Shown: positions 8,266 through 18,236 of the stretch, piece after piece
How the letters are laid out: every line of letters begins with the position of its first letter
Numbering within the stretch: position 1 is the stretch's first letter
DNA from: Mycolicibacterium baixiangningiae
Lineage (GTDB): Bacteria; Actinomycetota; Actinomycetes; Mycobacteriales; Mycobacteriaceae
Length of the DNA stretch: 64,000 nt
Assembly (NCBI RefSeq): GCF_016313185.1
Contig: NZ_CP066218.1
Coordinates: 2,418,001 to 2,482,000 of the forward strand
Direction of reading: 5' to 3'
Translations under genes and position numbers: made by a program
The notes under the pieces: generated by a model
Told to the model about the DNA's origin: nothing
Database searches by the model: none
The model's input: only the letters and a program-made list of their open reading frames with translations

Positions 8266-9114
8266 CTAGAAGCTGTGCTCTTCGGCGGGGAAGGCCCCGG
8301 CCGCCACCTCGTCGGCGTATTGCGTTGCCGCGCGGCGCAACTCGGCGCCCACATCGCCGAAGCGCTTCACGAACTTCGCGGTCTTGCCCGAGGTGAGTCC
8401 GGCCATGTCCTGCCAGACCAGCACCTGCGCATCGCAGTTGGGCCCGGCCCCGATGCCGACGGTCGGAATGGTCAGCTTGCCGGTGATCTGGGTGGCCAGT
8501 TCGGCCGGCACCATCTCCATCACCACCGAGAACGCACCGGCCTCCTGGACAGCGATCGCGTCGGCGATGGTCTGGTCGGCGGCGTCGCCACGGCCCTGGA
8601 CCTTGAAGCCGCCGAGGCCGTTGACGCTCTGCGGGGTGAAACCGATGTGCGCCATGACCGGAATGCCCGCCGCGGTCAGAACCGCGATCTGCTCGGCGAC
8701 GCGTTCGCCGCCCTCGAGTTTGACCGCATGCGCCCCCGTCTCCTTGAGGAAGCGGGTGGCTGTCGCAAGAGCCTGTGCCGGGCCCGATTCGTAACTGCCG
8801 AACGGCAGGTCGGCCACGACCAGTGCGTGCGGTGCGCCGCGCACCACGCCGCGCACGAGCGGGATGAGTTCGTCGATCGTGATCGGCACCGTGGTGTCGT
8901 AGCCGTAGACCACGTTGGCCGCGGAGTCGCCGACGAGTAGCACCGGGATGCCGGCGTCGTCGAATGCGCGGGCGGTCGAGAAGTCGTAGGCGGTGAGCAT
9001 GGCCCACTTGTGGCCTTCGGCCTTCCACTTCTGCAGGTGGGTGGTGCGAACCTTGATGCGCGGCTTGGCGGTGGACTGATCACACGCAGCGCCGTAGACA
9101 GTCTGCTCAGACAT
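8266..9114 (-). CDS. panB: 3-methyl-2-oxobutanoate hydroxymethyltransferase
   Basis: A 282-residue TIM-barrel enzyme that makes ketopantoate from 2-ketoisovalerate and methylene-tetrahydrofolate, the first step of pantothenate (vitamin B5) synthesis. The [15 protein letters not shown] start, the metal-binding loop [35 protein letters not shown] and [20 protein letters not shown] segments are all present, and the length is normal. ATG 9114 is preceded by AAGGGA. As in M. tuberculosis (Rv2225), it lies next to the Hip1-like hydrolase region, with an acyltransferase gene inserted between them here. Confidence 0.96.
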   Translation of the reverse strand: MSEQTVYGAACDQSTAKPRIKVRTTHLQKWKAEGHKWAMLTAYDFSTARAFDDAGIPVLLVGDSAANVVYGYDTTVPITIDELIPLVRGVVRGAPHALVVADLPFGSYESGPAQALATATRFLKETGAHAVKLEGGERVAEQIAVLTAAGIPVMAHIGFTPQSVNGLGGFKVQGRGDAADQTIADAIAVQEAGAFSVVMEMVPAELATQITGKLTIPTVGIGAGPNCDAQVLVWQDMAGLTSGKTAKFVKRFGDVGAELRRAATQYADEVAAGAFPAEEHSF

Positions 9115-9200
9115 CGTTGTCCCTTGCGATGGTCGGGTCGATCCTCGTGGCCCATCCGGGTCCCCGGGTTCGTCTGACCCACCAAGTGTGCCACTCCGGC

Positions 9201-9221
9201 ACACCGTGGTGAACACGGTGT
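9201..9221. promoter_or_regulatory. Palindrome between panB and the wax ester synthase gene
   Basis: A perfect inverted repeat ACACCGTG-N5-CACGGTGT lies in the 155-nt divergent region. Its size and spacing fit a dimeric repressor site. Which gene it controls is unknown. Confidence 0.4.
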
Positions 9222-9256
9222 TGAGTGGATTTCCTCACACCGGCGTCGTCGCCACT

Positions 9257-9262
9257 TACGCT
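9257..9262 (+). promoter_or_regulatory. -10 box, leaderless promoter of the WS/DGAT gene
   Basis: TACGCT, then 7 nt, then ATG 9270. Confidence 0.55.
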
Positions 9263-9269
9263 GAGGCCC

Positions 9270-10661
9270 ATGCAACGGCTCAGCGGGCTCGACGCCAGCT
9301 TCCTCTACCTCGAAACCGCTCAGCAGCTACTGCACGTGTGCTCGATCCTCGAGCTGGACACCTCCACGATGCCCGGCGGCTACACCTTCGGCAAACTTCG
9401 TGACGCGCTGTCCCGGCGGATCGAATCCATGCCGCAGTTCCGGGAAAAGCTGGCCGACAGCCGGTTCAACCCGGACCATCCGGTGTGGGTGGAGGACAAG
9501 GACTTCGACGTCGACCGGCATCTGCACCGGGCCGGGCTGCCCGCGCCCGGCGGCCGCGAGGAACTGGCGGACTTCATCGGCCACATCGCCTCGATGCCAC
9601 TGGACCGGTCGCGCCCGCTGTGGGAGAAGTGGGTCATCGAGGGCATCGACGGTACCGACGCCCGCGACGGGGGACCGCTCGTGGTGGTGACCAAGGTGCA
9701 CCACGCCGCGGTCGACGGCGTCACCGGAGCCAGCCTGATGTCGCAGTTGTGCAGCACCGAACCCGACGCACCCGACCCCGAACCGGTCGCCGGTGTCGGC
9801 GGCGGCAGCCAGGTGGAGATCGTCGTCAACGGCGCGATCAAGTTCGCCACCCGGCCGCTCAAACTGGTCAACGCGGTGCCGGCGACGGTGACCACGGTGC
9901 TCGACACCGTCAAGCGCGCGCGGGCCGGACTGTCGATGGCCGCGCCGTTCGCGGCGCCGCAGACCGTGTTCAACGCCAACGTCACCAGCCACCGCAACAT
10001 CGCGTTCGCCCAACTCGACCTGGACGACGTCAAGACGGTCAAGAACCACTTCGGCGTCAAGCTCAACGACGTGGTCATGGCGCTGGTGTCGGGGGTGCTC
10101 CGGAAGTTCTTGGCCGACCGCGGCGAGCTGCCGGACAGCACGCTGATCGCGGCGGTACCGGTGTCGGTGCACGATCAGTCCGACCGACCCGGCCGCAATC
10201 AGGTGTCGGCGATGTTCTCCCGCCTCGAGACCCACATCGAGGATCCGGTCGAACGGATCAAGGCCATCTCCGAGGCCAACTCCGTTGCCAAACAACACAA
10301 TACGGCGATCGGCGCGACCCTGCTCCAGGACTGGACGCAGTTCGCCGCGCCCGCGGTGTTCGGCACCGCGATGCGGGTGTATGCGGCCAGCCGGCTCTCC
10401 GGCGCCCGCCCGGTGCTCAACCTGGTGGTCTCCAACGTGCCCGGTCCCCAGGTGCCGCTGTACTACCTCGGTAGCGAGGTCAAGGCGATGTACCCGATCG
10501 GGCCGATCTTCCACGGCTCGGGACTCAACATCACGGTGATGTCGCTCAACGGCAAACTCGACGTCGGAATCGTCTCCTGTCCCGAACTGCTGCCCGACCT
10601 GTGGGACCTCGCCGACGACTTCGGTCACGCGCTCGAGGAGCTGCTCAGCGCGACCCGATAG
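9270..10661 (+). CDS. WS/DGAT O-acyltransferase (wax ester / triacylglycerol synthase)
   Basis: A 463-residue enzyme that transfers acyl groups from acyl-CoA to diacylglycerol or fatty alcohols, building storage lipid. The catalytic HHxxxDG motif is HHAAVDG at residues 144-150. The N-terminal MQRLSGLDASFLYLE, the PLWEKWVIEG segment and the C-terminal NLVVSNVPGPQVPLYYLGS are family hallmarks, and the length is typical. ATG 9270 was chosen over an upstream in-frame start (9225) because it begins the conserved MQRLSG and sits 7 nt after a -10 box. Mycobacteria carry many paralogues; I cannot say which one this is. Confidence 0.93.
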   Translation: MQRLSGLDASFLYLETAQQLLHVCSILELDTSTMPGGYTFGKLRDALSRRIESMPQFREKLADSRFNPDHPVWVEDKDFDVDRHLHRAGLPAPGGREELADFIGHIASMPLDRSRPLWEKWVIEGIDGTDARDGGPLVVVTKVHHAAVDGVTGASLMSQLCSTEPDAPDPEPVAGVGGGSQVEIVVNGAIKFATRPLKLVNAVPATVTTVLDTVKRARAGLSMAAPFAAPQTVFNANVTSHRNIAFAQLDLDDVKTVKNHFGVKLNDVVMALVSGVLRKFLADRGELPDSTLIAAVPVSVHDQSDRPGRNQVSAMFSRLETHIEDPVERIKAISEANSVAKQHNTAIGATLLQDWTQFAAPAVFGTAMRVYAASRLSGARPVLNLVVSNVPGPQVPLYYLGSEVKAMYPIGPIFHGSGLNITVMSLNGKLDVGIVSCPELLPDLWDLADDFGHALEELLSATR

Positions 10662-10707
10662 CCGCGCCCGCCAGGGCCGGTGCCGGTCCATGGCAGCATG
10701 TGGTGCC

Positions 10708-12225
10708 ATGAGGCTTCGGATCGGGGTCGCGGCGACCGTTATCGCACTGCCGCTCGTCGCAGGTTGTAGCAACCTGGTCGACGGTCGCGCGATGATCGCG
10801 GTGCCGCGTCCGGGAACTCCGATCCAATGGGCGCCGTGCCAGGCCGGCGCGCCCTCGGACGAATCACGCATCCCGGCCGGTGCGGAGTGCGGTCTGCTGT
10901 CGGTGCCCGTCGATTACGCGAAGCCCGACGGCGACGTCGCCCGCCTCGCGATGATCCGGTTCAGGGCCACCGGCGACAAGATCGGCTCGATGGTGATCAA
11001 CCCCGGCGGCCCGGGGGAGTCCGGAGTCGAGGCGGCCGCGTCGATGGTCTCGACCGTGCCGCAGTCGGTCCGGGAACGGTTCGACGTCGTCGGATTCGAC
11101 CCGCGCGGTGTGGCCTCGTCGACTCCGGCGGTCTGGTGCAACTCCGACGCCGACAACGACCGACTGCGCGCCGACCCCCAGGTCGATTACACGCCGGAGG
11201 GCGTCGAGCACATCGAGAGCGAGACCAAGGCGTTCATCGAGCGCTGTGTCGACAAGTCCGGCGAGGACTTCCTCGCCAACATCGGCACCGTCAACGTCGC
11301 CAAGGACCTCGACGCCATCCGGGCCGCGCTCGGGGACGAGAAGCTGACCTACCTCGGCTACTCGTACGGCACCCGTATCGGCGCCGCCTACGCCGAGAAC
11401 TTCCCGCAGAACGTGCGCGCGATGATCCTCGACGGCGCCGTCGACCCCAACGCCGATCCGCTGCAGGCCGACATCCGTCAGGCCGCCGCCTTCCAGACCG
11501 CGTTCAACGACTACGCCGCCGACTGCGCCAAGCAGCCGGACTGCCCGCTGGGCACCGATCCGGCGAAGGCCGTCGAGGTCTACAAGAGCCTGGTCGACCC
11601 GCTCGTCGAGAAACCGGCGGAGACCGACGACCCCCGCGGGCTGAGCTACAGCGACGCCGTCGTCGGCACCATCCAGACGCTGTACTCACCCAACCTGTGG
11701 CGCTACCTCACCCAGGGCCTGACCGAACTCGAAGCCGGCCGCGGCGACACCATGCTGGCGTTGGCCGACCTCTACATGCGCCGAGATGCCCAGGGCCACT
11801 ACAACAATTCGACAGACGCCCGCGTGGCGGTCAACTGTGTGGACCGGCCGCCAGTGACCGATCGCGACAAGATCGTCGACCAGGACCGCAAACTGCGCGA
11901 GGCCGCGCCGTTCATGAGCTACGGCGAGTTCACCGGTCACGCCCCGCTCAGCACGTGTGCCTTCTGGCCGGTCCCGCCGACCAGCAAGCCGCACGAGATC
12001 AAGGTCGGTGGACTGCCCCCGATTCTGGTCGTGTCCACCACCAACGACCCGGCCACGCCGTACCAGGCCGGCGTCGACCTCGCCCGTCAGCTCGGCGGCA
12101 CCATGCTCACCTACGAGGGCACCCAGCACACCGTGGTGTTCCAGGGCAACGCCTGCGTCGACGACATCGCCGCCCGGTACCTGATCGACCTCGTCGTCCC
12201 ACCGCCGGACACCCGGTGCCGCTGA
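10708..12225 (+). CDS. caeA: Exported alpha/beta-hydrolase lipoprotein, CaeA/Hip1-like
   Basis: A 505-residue serine hydrolase or protease of the envelope. The signal peptide ends in a lipobox (LVAGC, lipidated Cys20). The alpha/beta-hydrolase core has an oxyanion NPGGPG at about residues 98-103, the nucleophile elbow GYSYG with Ser219, and C-terminal Asp and His within TTNDPATPY and GTQHTVVF. The last part is the TAP-like C-terminal domain. In M. tuberculosis the homologue next to panB (Rv2224c, Hip1/CaeA) cleaves the chaperone GroEL2 and affects envelope integrity. A paralogue follows directly, so the gene symbol is by synteny and best guess. ATG 10708 is the start giving a proper signal peptide. 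Confidence 0.85.
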   Translation: MRLRIGVAATVIALPLVAGCSNLVDGRAMIAVPRPGTPIQWAPCQAGAPSDESRIPAGAECGLLSVPVDYAKPDGDVARLAMIRFRATGDKIGSMVINPGGPGESGVEAAASMVSTVPQSVRERFDVVGFDPRGVASSTPAVWCNSDADNDRLRADPQVDYTPEGVEHIESETKAFIERCVDKSGEDFLANIGTVNVAKDLDAIRAALGDEKLTYLGYSYGTRIGAAYAENFPQNVRAMILDGAVDPNADPLQADIRQAAAFQTAFNDYAADCAKQPDCPLGTDPAKAVEVYKSLVDPLVEKPAETDDPRGLSYSDAVVGTIQTLYSPNLWRYLTQGLTELEAGRGDTMLALADLYMRRDAQGHYNNSTDARVAVNCVDRPPVTDRDKIVDQDRKLREAAPFMSYGEFTGHAPLSTCAFWPVPPTSKPHEIKVGGLPPILVVSTTNDPATPYQAGVDLARQLGGTMLTYEGTQHTVVFQGNACVDDIAARYLIDLVVPPPDTRCR

Positions 12226-12292
12226 CGATCACGCCGGCTCGACCCGTGATCACAGCCCGGTCACCGTTTGCCTGCGGGCAGCGACTCACCCT

Positions 12293-13855
12293 GTGACCCG
12301 TGCGACCATGATCGCCATGTGGCGGGTAGGGCGGCGGTCGGTGCTGGCTGTGTTGGCACTTGTCGTGGTCTCAGGAGGCGCGGTCTCCGGCGGTGCCGCG
12401 GGCCCGGCGTCGGCCACCCCTGAGGGGGACGCCACTCAGCGCTACGGGCAGCCGCCGGTGTGGGCCGGCTGCGAGCAGGTCGTCACCGATCCGGGGCGAA
12501 TCCCCACCGCCCAGTGCGGAACCGTGTCGGTCCCGGTGAACTACGACCAGCCTGGCGGCGCCCAGGCACAGCTCGCCGTCATCCGGGTACCGGCCACCGG
12601 CGACCGCATCGGGGCGCTCATGGTCAACCCGGGCGGGCCCGGCGCCTCCGCGGTCGACACCGTCGCCGGGATGGGCGCCGCGCTGGCCGGCACCGAGATC
12701 GGAAGGCGCTTCGACCTGGTGGGCTTCGACCCGCGCGGCGTCGGGCATTCCACCCCGCAACTGCGCTGCCGCACCGACGCCGAGTTCGACGCCTACCGAC
12801 GCGAACCGATGGTCGACTACAGCCCCGCGGGCGTCGCGCACATAGAGGGGCTCTACCGCGGGCTCGCCCAGCAGTGCCTCGACCGGATGGGCGCCGACTT
12901 CCTGGCCAACGTGGGTACCGCGTCCGCGGTGCGCGATATGGACATCGTGCGCGCGGCGCTGGGGGAGAACCAGCTGAACTACCTCGGGTTCTCGTACGGC
13001 ACCGAGTTGGGTGCGGCCTACGCCGAGCGTTATCCCGACCGCGTACGTGCAATGGTGCTCGACGGCGCCGTCGACCCCAGCTTGGACCCGATCACCGAAT
13101 CGATCGCCCAACAGACCGGGTTCCAGCGGGCCTTCGACACCTACGCGGCGGACTGCGCCAAAGCGGCGGGCTGCCCGCTGGGGGCCGACCCCGCCCAGTT
13201 CGTCGCCCGCTACCACCAGCTTGTCGACCCGCTGGTGGCCCGGCCCGCCGTCACGTCCGATCCGCGCGGACTGAGCTATCAGGACGCGATCACCGGTACG
13301 GGAAATGCGCTGTACAGCCCGCGGTTCTGGCCTTACCTGACAAGCGGACTGCTCGGCCTCGCCCGCGGCACGGACCCCGGTGATCTGCTGACGCTGGCCG
13401 ACGAGTACCAGCGCCGCGACGCAGGTGGCCACTACAGCAACCGCCAGGACGCGTTCACCGCGATCCGCTGCGTCGATGCGCCCGCGCCGACCGATCCCGC
13501 GGTGTGGGTGCAGGCCGATCAGCGCTCACGGGCGGCGGCGCCGTTCCTGTCCTACGGCCAGTTCACCGGCTACGCGCCGCGCGACGTGTGCGCGCTGTGG
13601 CCGGTGCCCGCGACGTCGGCGCCGCACCCCGCGACGAACCCCGGCCCCGGCAAGGTCGTGGTGGTGTCCACCACCGGCGATCCGGCCACACCGTACGAGG
13701 CCGGGGTGGAGCTGGCCCGGCAGATGGGTGCGGCGTTGATCACGTTCGAGGGCAAGCAGCACACCGTCGTGTTCAACGGCGACGCCTGCGTGGACACGGC
13801 CGTGGTGCGGTACCTGGTCGACGGCGTCCTGCCGCCCAGCGGATTGCGGTGCTAG
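12293..13855 (+). CDS. Exported alpha/beta-hydrolase, second tandem copy (Rv2223c-like)
   Basis: A 520-residue paralogue of the preceding hydrolase. It has the same NPGGPG oxyanion motif, a GFSYG nucleophile elbow (Ser234), a TTGDPATPY aspartate strand and a KQHTVVF histidine. The N-terminus has RVGRRSVLAVLALVVVSGGAV and ends near ASATPEG. That is a secretion signal with a possible twin arginine but no lipobox cysteine, so this copy is probably released or soluble while its neighbour is lipid-anchored. Starts at GTG 12293, ATG 12308 and ATG 12317 are all possible. It lies 67 nt downstream of the first copy. Confidence 0.85.
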   Translation: MTRATMIAMWRVGRRSVLAVLALVVVSGGAVSGGAAGPASATPEGDATQRYGQPPVWAGCEQVVTDPGRIPTAQCGTVSVPVNYDQPGGAQAQLAVIRVPATGDRIGALMVNPGGPGASAVDTVAGMGAALAGTEIGRRFDLVGFDPRGVGHSTPQLRCRTDAEFDAYRREPMVDYSPAGVAHIEGLYRGLAQQCLDRMGADFLANVGTASAVRDMDIVRAALGENQLNYLGFSYGTELGAAYAERYPDRVRAMVLDGAVDPSLDPITESIAQQTGFQRAFDTYAADCAKAAGCPLGADPAQFVARYHQLVDPLVARPAVTSDPRGLSYQDAITGTGNALYSPRFWPYLTSGLLGLARGTDPGDLLTLADEYQRRDAGGHYSNRQDAFTAIRCVDAPAPTDPAVWVQADQRSRAAAPFLSYGQFTGYAPRDVCALWPVPATSAPHPATNPGPGKVVVVSTTGDPATPYEAGVELARQMGAALITFEGKQHTVVFNGDACVDTAVVRYLVDGVLPPSGLRC

Positions 13856-13894
13856 TTCTAGCAGCGACGTAACACGGAATTAACAGCCGGAACC

Positions 13895-13900
13895 TACGCT
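13895..13900 (+). promoter_or_regulatory. -10 box, leaderless promoter of glnA2
   Basis: TACGCT, 7 nt, ATG 13908. A partial GlnR-like half-box GTAAC-N6-TTAAC lies at 13869-13884, one mismatch from GTNAC-N6-GNAAC. Confidence 0.5.
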
Positions 13901-13907
13901 CGCGGTC

Positions 13908-15248
13908 ATGGATCGCCAGAAGGAATTCGTGCTGCGCACGCTGGAGGAACGCGACATCCGCTTCGTCCGGCTGTGGTTCACGGATGTCCTCGGTTACCTC
14001 AAGTCCGTGGCCATCGCGCCCGCTGAACTCGAGGGCGCCTTCGAAGAGGGGATCGGCTTCGACGGATCGTCGATCGAGGGCTTCGCTCGCGTCTCGGAAG
14101 CCGATATGGTCGCCCGCCCCGATCCGTCCACCTTCCAGGTGCTGCCGTGGGCCGACGGCTCGGGTAAGCACCATTCGGCCCGGATGTTCTGCGACATCAC
14201 GATGCCCGACGGTTCGCCGTCGTGGGCGGATTCGCGCCACGTGCTGCGCCGCCAGCTGGCCAAGGCCAGCGATCTTGGGTTCTCCTGCTACGTCCACCCC
14301 GAGATCGAGTTCTTCCTCCTCAAGCCCGGCGCGGACGACGGCACCCCGCCCATCCCCGCCGACAATGGCGGATATTTCGACCAGGCCGTGCACGATTCGG
14401 CGCCGAACTTCCGCCGACACGCCATCGACGCGCTGGAACAGATGGGCATCTCGGTGGAGTTCAGCCACCACGAAGGCGCCCCCGGCCAGCAGGAGATCGA
14501 CCTGCGCTACGCCGACGCGCTGTCGATGGCCGACAACGTGATGACGTTCCGCTACGTCGTCAAGGAGGTCGCGCTCGGTGACGGTGTGCGGGCCTCGTTC
14601 ATGCCCAAGCCGTTCGCCGAGCACCCCGGTTCGGCCATGCACACCCACATGAGCCTCTTCGAGGGCGACACCAACGCCTTCCACAGCCCCGAGGACCCGC
14701 TGCAGCTCTCCGACGTCGCCAAGTCGTTCATCGCCGGCATCCTCGAACACGCCCAGGAGATCAGCGCCGTCACCAATCAGTGGGTGAACTCCTACAAGCG
14801 CCTGGTGCACGGCGGAGAGGCGCCGACCGCGGCGTCCTGGGGTGCGGCAAACCGTTCGGCGTTGGTGCGGGTGCCGATGTACACGCCGCGCAAGGCGTCG
14901 TCGCGCCGCGTCGAGGTGCGTAGTCCCGATTCGGCATGCAATCCGTACCTGACGTTCGCGGTGCTGCTGGCCGCCGGACTGCGCGGTGTCGAGAAGGGTT
15001 ACGTGCTTGCGCCGCAGGCCGAGGACAACGTGTGGAGCCTGACGCCCGAGGAGCGTCGCGCGATGGGCTACAAGGAGCTCCCGGGCAGCCTGGGCGCCGC
15101 GCTGTCGGAGATGGAGAACTCCGAGCTCGTCGCCGAAGCGCTGGGGGAGCACGTCTTCGACTACTTCCTGCGCAACAAGCGCGCCGAGTGGGAGACCTAC
15201 CGCAGCCACGTCACGCCGTACGAGCTGCAGGCCTACCTGTCCCTGTAG
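13908..15248 (+). CDS. glnA2: Glutamine synthetase type I, GlnA2 paralogue
   Basis: A 446-residue GS-I enzyme that condenses ammonia and glutamate using ATP. Conserved pieces include EEGIGFDGSSIEGF, CDITMPDG, the metal-binding YVHPEIEFFLL, AMHTHMSLF and [31 protein letters not shown]. Where GlnA1 has its adenylylated tyrosine, this protein reads NVWSLTPEER with no tyrosine, so GlnE should not modify it. The start follows a leaderless -10 box. It is followed after 24 nt by glnE, the same order as in M. tuberculosis (Rv2222c-Rv2221c). Confidence 0.95.
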   Translation: MDRQKEFVLRTLEERDIRFVRLWFTDVLGYLKSVAIAPAELEGAFEEGIGFDGSSIEGFARVSEADMVARPDPSTFQVLPWADGSGKHHSARMFCDITMPDGSPSWADSRHVLRRQLAKASDLGFSCYVHPEIEFFLLKPGADDGTPPIPADNGGYFDQAVHDSAPNFRRHAIDALEQMGISVEFSHHEGAPGQQEIDLRYADALSMADNVMTFRYVVKEVALGDGVRASFMPKPFAEHPGSAMHTHMSLFEGDTNAFHSPEDPLQLSDVAKSFIAGILEHAQEISAVTNQWVNSYKRLVHGGEAPTAASWGAANRSALVRVPMYTPRKASSRRVEVRSPDSACNPYLTFAVLLAAGLRGVEKGYVLAPQAEDNVWSLTPEERRAMGYKELPGSLGAALSEMENSELVAEALGEHVFDYFLRNKRAEWETYRSHVTPYELQAYLSL

Positions 15249-15259
15249 AGCGGGGGTTG

Positions 15260-15265
15260 TAACGT
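15260..15265 (+). promoter_or_regulatory. -10 box, leaderless promoter of glnE
   Basis: TAACGT, 7 nt, GTG 15273. This suggests glnE can be transcribed separately from glnA2. Confidence 0.5.
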
Positions 15266-15272
15266 CAGCAGC

Positions 15273-18236
15273 GTGGCCAAACCTTCGACCGAACGCTCCA
15301 AGCTGCCCAGTGTCGGGCGCCTCGGGCTGGTGGAGGAGCAGGCCCCCGCACACCTCGACCGGCTGGGCTGGACCACCGAACGCCACGTCGAACTGCTGTG
15401 GTCGCTGTCGCGCGCACCGGACGCCGACAGCGCGCTGCACACGATGGTGCGACTCGCCGACGCACTCGGCGACGACTGGGACGAACTCAACCAGGCATTG
15501 CTGACCGACAAGCCCTTGCGCGGACGGCTGTTCGCGGTCCTGGGCTCGTCGCTGGCGCTCGGCGACCACCTCGTCGCGCACCCCGACACGTGGCGGCTGC
15601 TCGCGGGCAAGGTCGAGCTGCCGACTGCCGAGGCGCTGCGCGACGATTTCACCGGGTTGGCCGAATCCGCCTCCGACGCAGCGACGGCCATGCTCCCGAT
15701 GCGCACCCTGTACCGCGACCGGCTGCTGGTGCTGGCCGCACTCGACACCGCGCCCACGGTGGAGAACGAACCGGTGCTGCCGTTCCCGACGGTCGGCCAG
15801 CACCTGTCGGACCTGGCCGACGCCGCACTCGCCGGCGCGCTCGAGGTGGCGATGCGCTCGGTGTGCGGTGACGGCGACAGACCGCGCCTCGCCGTCATCG
15901 CGATGGGCAAATGCGGTGCGCGCGAATTGAATTACGTCAGCGACGTCGACGTCATCTTCGTCGCGGACCCGGCCGACGCGACCACCACCCGGGTGGCGGG
16001 GGAGATGATGCGGTTCGCCGCCGACGCGTTCTTCGAAGTCGATGCGGCGCTGCGCCCGGAGGGTAAGCACGGCCAGCTGGTCCGCACGCTCGAATCGCAC
16101 GTCGCGTACTACCAGCGCTGGGCCAAGACGTGGGAGTTCCAGGCCCTGATGAAGGCGCGGCCCGCGGCCGGCGACGCCGACCTGGGCCGCGAGTACATCG
16201 ACGCGCTCACGCCGATGGTGTGGATCGCTTGTGAGCGTGAGGATTTCGTCCCCGAGGTGCAGGCGATGCGGCGTCGGGTGGAGGAACTGGTGCCCGCGGG
16301 GGTGCGGGCACGGGAGCTCAAGCTCGGCACCGGCGGCCTGCGCGACGTCGAGTTCGCCGTCCAGTTGTTACAGCTCGTGCACGGCCGCAACGACGAGTCG
16401 CTGCACGTGGCGTCGACCGTCGACGCGCTGGCCGCGCTCGGCGGGGGCGGTTACGTCGGCCGCGACGACGCCGCCAACCTGACCGCCTCCTACGAGTTCC
16501 TGAGGCTGCTCGAGCACCGGTTGCAGCTTCAGCGGCTCAAGCGGACCCACATGCTGCCCGAGGCCGACGACGACGAGGCGCTGCGCTGGCTCGCCCGCGC
16601 CGCACACGTGCGGCCCGACGGGCAGCGCGACGCGCTCGGAGTGCTGCGCGAGGAACTCAAGCGCCAGAGCCTGCGGGTGTCGCGGCTTCACGCCAAGCTC
16701 TTCTACCAGCCGCTGCTGGAATCGGTGGGGCAGCCGGCGCTGGGCATCGAACCGGGGATGAGCACCGCCGCGGCCGAACGTCAGCTCGCCGCACTGGGTT
16801 ACGAGGGTCCGCAGAGCGCGCTCACGCACCTGGCCGCGTTGACCAGTGAGGGCGGACGGCGTGGCCGGGTCCAGCGGGTGCTCCTGCCGACGCTGCTGGA
16901 CTGGCTCTCCGACACCCCTGACCCCGACGCCGGTCTGCTGGCCTACCGCCGCATCAGCGAGGCGCTGGCCGAACAGCGGTGGTATCTGGGCACCCTGCGC
17001 GACGAGGGTGCGGTCGCCAAGCGGTTGATGCGGGTGCTCGGCACCTCGGCCTATGTGCCGGAGCTGTTGATGCGCGCGCCCGAGGTCATCCAGCTCTACG
17101 CCGACGGCCCCAACGGTCCGAAGCTGCTCGACACCGAACCCGAGGCGATGGCACGGGGTTTGGTGGCCTCGGCGGGCAGGCACGCCGATCCGGTGCGCGC
17201 CATCGCCGCGGCGCGCACGCTTCGGCGCCACGAACTCGCGCGCATCGCCTCGGCCGACCTGCTGGGCATGCTCCAGGTCACCGAGGTGTGCCGCGCGCTG
17301 ACCGCGCTGTGGGTGGCGGTCCTGCAGGCCGCACTGGATGCGGTGATGCGCGCCAACGCCCCCGCGGGCGGCCCGCCGGCACGCATCGCGGTGATCGGTA
17401 TGGGCCGTCTCGGTGGCAGTGAACTGGGATACGGCTCCGACGCCGACGTGATGTTCGTGTGCGAACCGTGCAGCGGTGCCGACGAGTCCGCCGCGGTGCG
17501 GTGGGCGACCAGCATCGCCGAGCAGGTGCGGTCGCTGCTGGGCACGCCCAGTGCCGACCCGCCGCTCGAAGTCGACACCGGGCTGCGGCCCGAGGGACGC
17601 AACGGCCCGCTCGTGCGCACGCTGGCGTCCTACGAGGCGTATTACACCCAGTGGGCACAGACCTGGGAGGTGCAGGCGCTGCTGCGCGCACACCGGGTGG
17701 CGGGGGATCTCGAACTGGGCGAGCGGTTCCTGCTGATGATCGACAAGACGCGCTACCCGGCGGGCGGGGTGTCGGCCGAAGCGGTGCAGGAGATCCGGCG
17801 GATCAAGGCGCGCATCGACGCCGAGCGGCTGCCCCGGGGCGCCGATCCGAACACCCACACCAAACTGGGCCGTGGCGGCCTGGCCGACATCGAGTGGACC
17901 GTGCAGTTGATGCAGCTGCGGTTCGCGCACAAGATACCGGCTCTGCACTGCACGTCGACCCTGGAGGCGCTCAACGCGATCGGTGCCGCGGAACTCATCG
18001 CCGAAGGCGACATCGACCTGCTGCGGCAGGCCTGGCTCACGGCCACGCGGGCCCGCAACGCGCTGGTGCTGGTGCGGGGCAAACCCACCGACCAGCTGCC
18101 GGGCCCGGGCCGGATGCTGAACGCCGTCGCGGTGGCCGCCGGCTGGGGCAACGACGACGGCGGGGAATTCCTCGACAACTACCTGCGGGTGACGCGGCGC
18201 GCGAAGGCCGTGGTGCGCAAGGTCTTCGGTGGCTGA
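15273..18236 (+). CDS. glnE: Bifunctional glutamine synthetase adenylyltransferase/deadenylylase
   Basis: A 987-residue enzyme that adds and removes AMP on GlnA1 Tyr406, switching its activity with nitrogen state. Both nucleotidyltransferase halves are visible: the N-terminal deadenylylase has [19 protein letters not shown] and the C-terminal adenylyltransferase has [19 protein letters not shown]. Each is followed by a RPEGxxGxLVRTL strand and a KLGxGGLxDxE motif. Length is typical. The GTG start at 15273 lies 7 nt after TAACGT. GlnE was reported essential in M. tuberculosis. The last codons overlap the start of the thioesterase gene by 8 nt. Confidence 0.96.
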   Translation: MAKPSTERSKLPSVGRLGLVEEQAPAHLDRLGWTTERHVELLWSLSRAPDADSALHTMVRLADALGDDWDELNQALLTDKPLRGRLFAVLGSSLALGDHLVAHPDTWRLLAGKVELPTAEALRDDFTGLAESASDAATAMLPMRTLYRDRLLVLAALDTAPTVENEPVLPFPTVGQHLSDLADAALAGALEVAMRSVCGDGDRPRLAVIAMGKCGARELNYVSDVDVIFVADPADATTTRVAGEMMRFAADAFFEVDAALRPEGKHGQLVRTLESHVAYYQRWAKTWEFQALMKARPAAGDADLGREYIDALTPMVWIACEREDFVPEVQAMRRRVEELVPAGVRARELKLGTGGLRDVEFAVQLLQLVHGRNDESLHVASTVDALAALGGGGYVGRDDAANLTASYEFLRLLEHRLQLQRLKRTHMLPEADDDEALRWLARAAHVRPDGQRDALGVLREELKRQSLRVSRLHAKLFYQPLLESVGQPALGIEPGMSTAAAERQLAALGYEGPQSALTHLAALTSEGGRRGRVQRVLLPTLLDWLSDTPDPDAGLLAYRRISEALAEQRWYLGTLRDEGAVAKRLMRVLGTSAYVPELLMRAPEVIQLYADGPNGPKLLDTEPEAMARGLVASAGRHADPVRAIAAARTLRRHELARIASADLLGMLQVTEVCRALTALWVAVLQAALDAVMRANAPAGGPPARIAVIGMGRLGGSELGYGSDADVMFVCEPCSGADESAAVRWATSIAEQVRSLLGTPSADPPLEVDTGLRPEGRNGPLVRTLASYEAYYTQWAQTWEVQALLRAHRVAGDLELGERFLLMIDKTRYPAGGVSAEAVQEIRRIKARIDAERLPRGADPNTHTKLGRGGLADIEWTVQLMQLRFAHKIPALHCTSTLEALNAIGAAELIAEGDIDLLRQAWLTATRARNALVLVRGKPTDQLPGPGRMLNAVAVAAGWGNDDGGEFLDNYLRVTRRAKAVVRKVFGG

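Noticed and set aside
13773..16100. A 775-codon open frame on the minus strand
   Set aside because: It is antisense to glnA2 and glnE, which are unmistakable. Its translation is Arg/Gly/His-rich with no domain, as expected from high-GC shadow frames.
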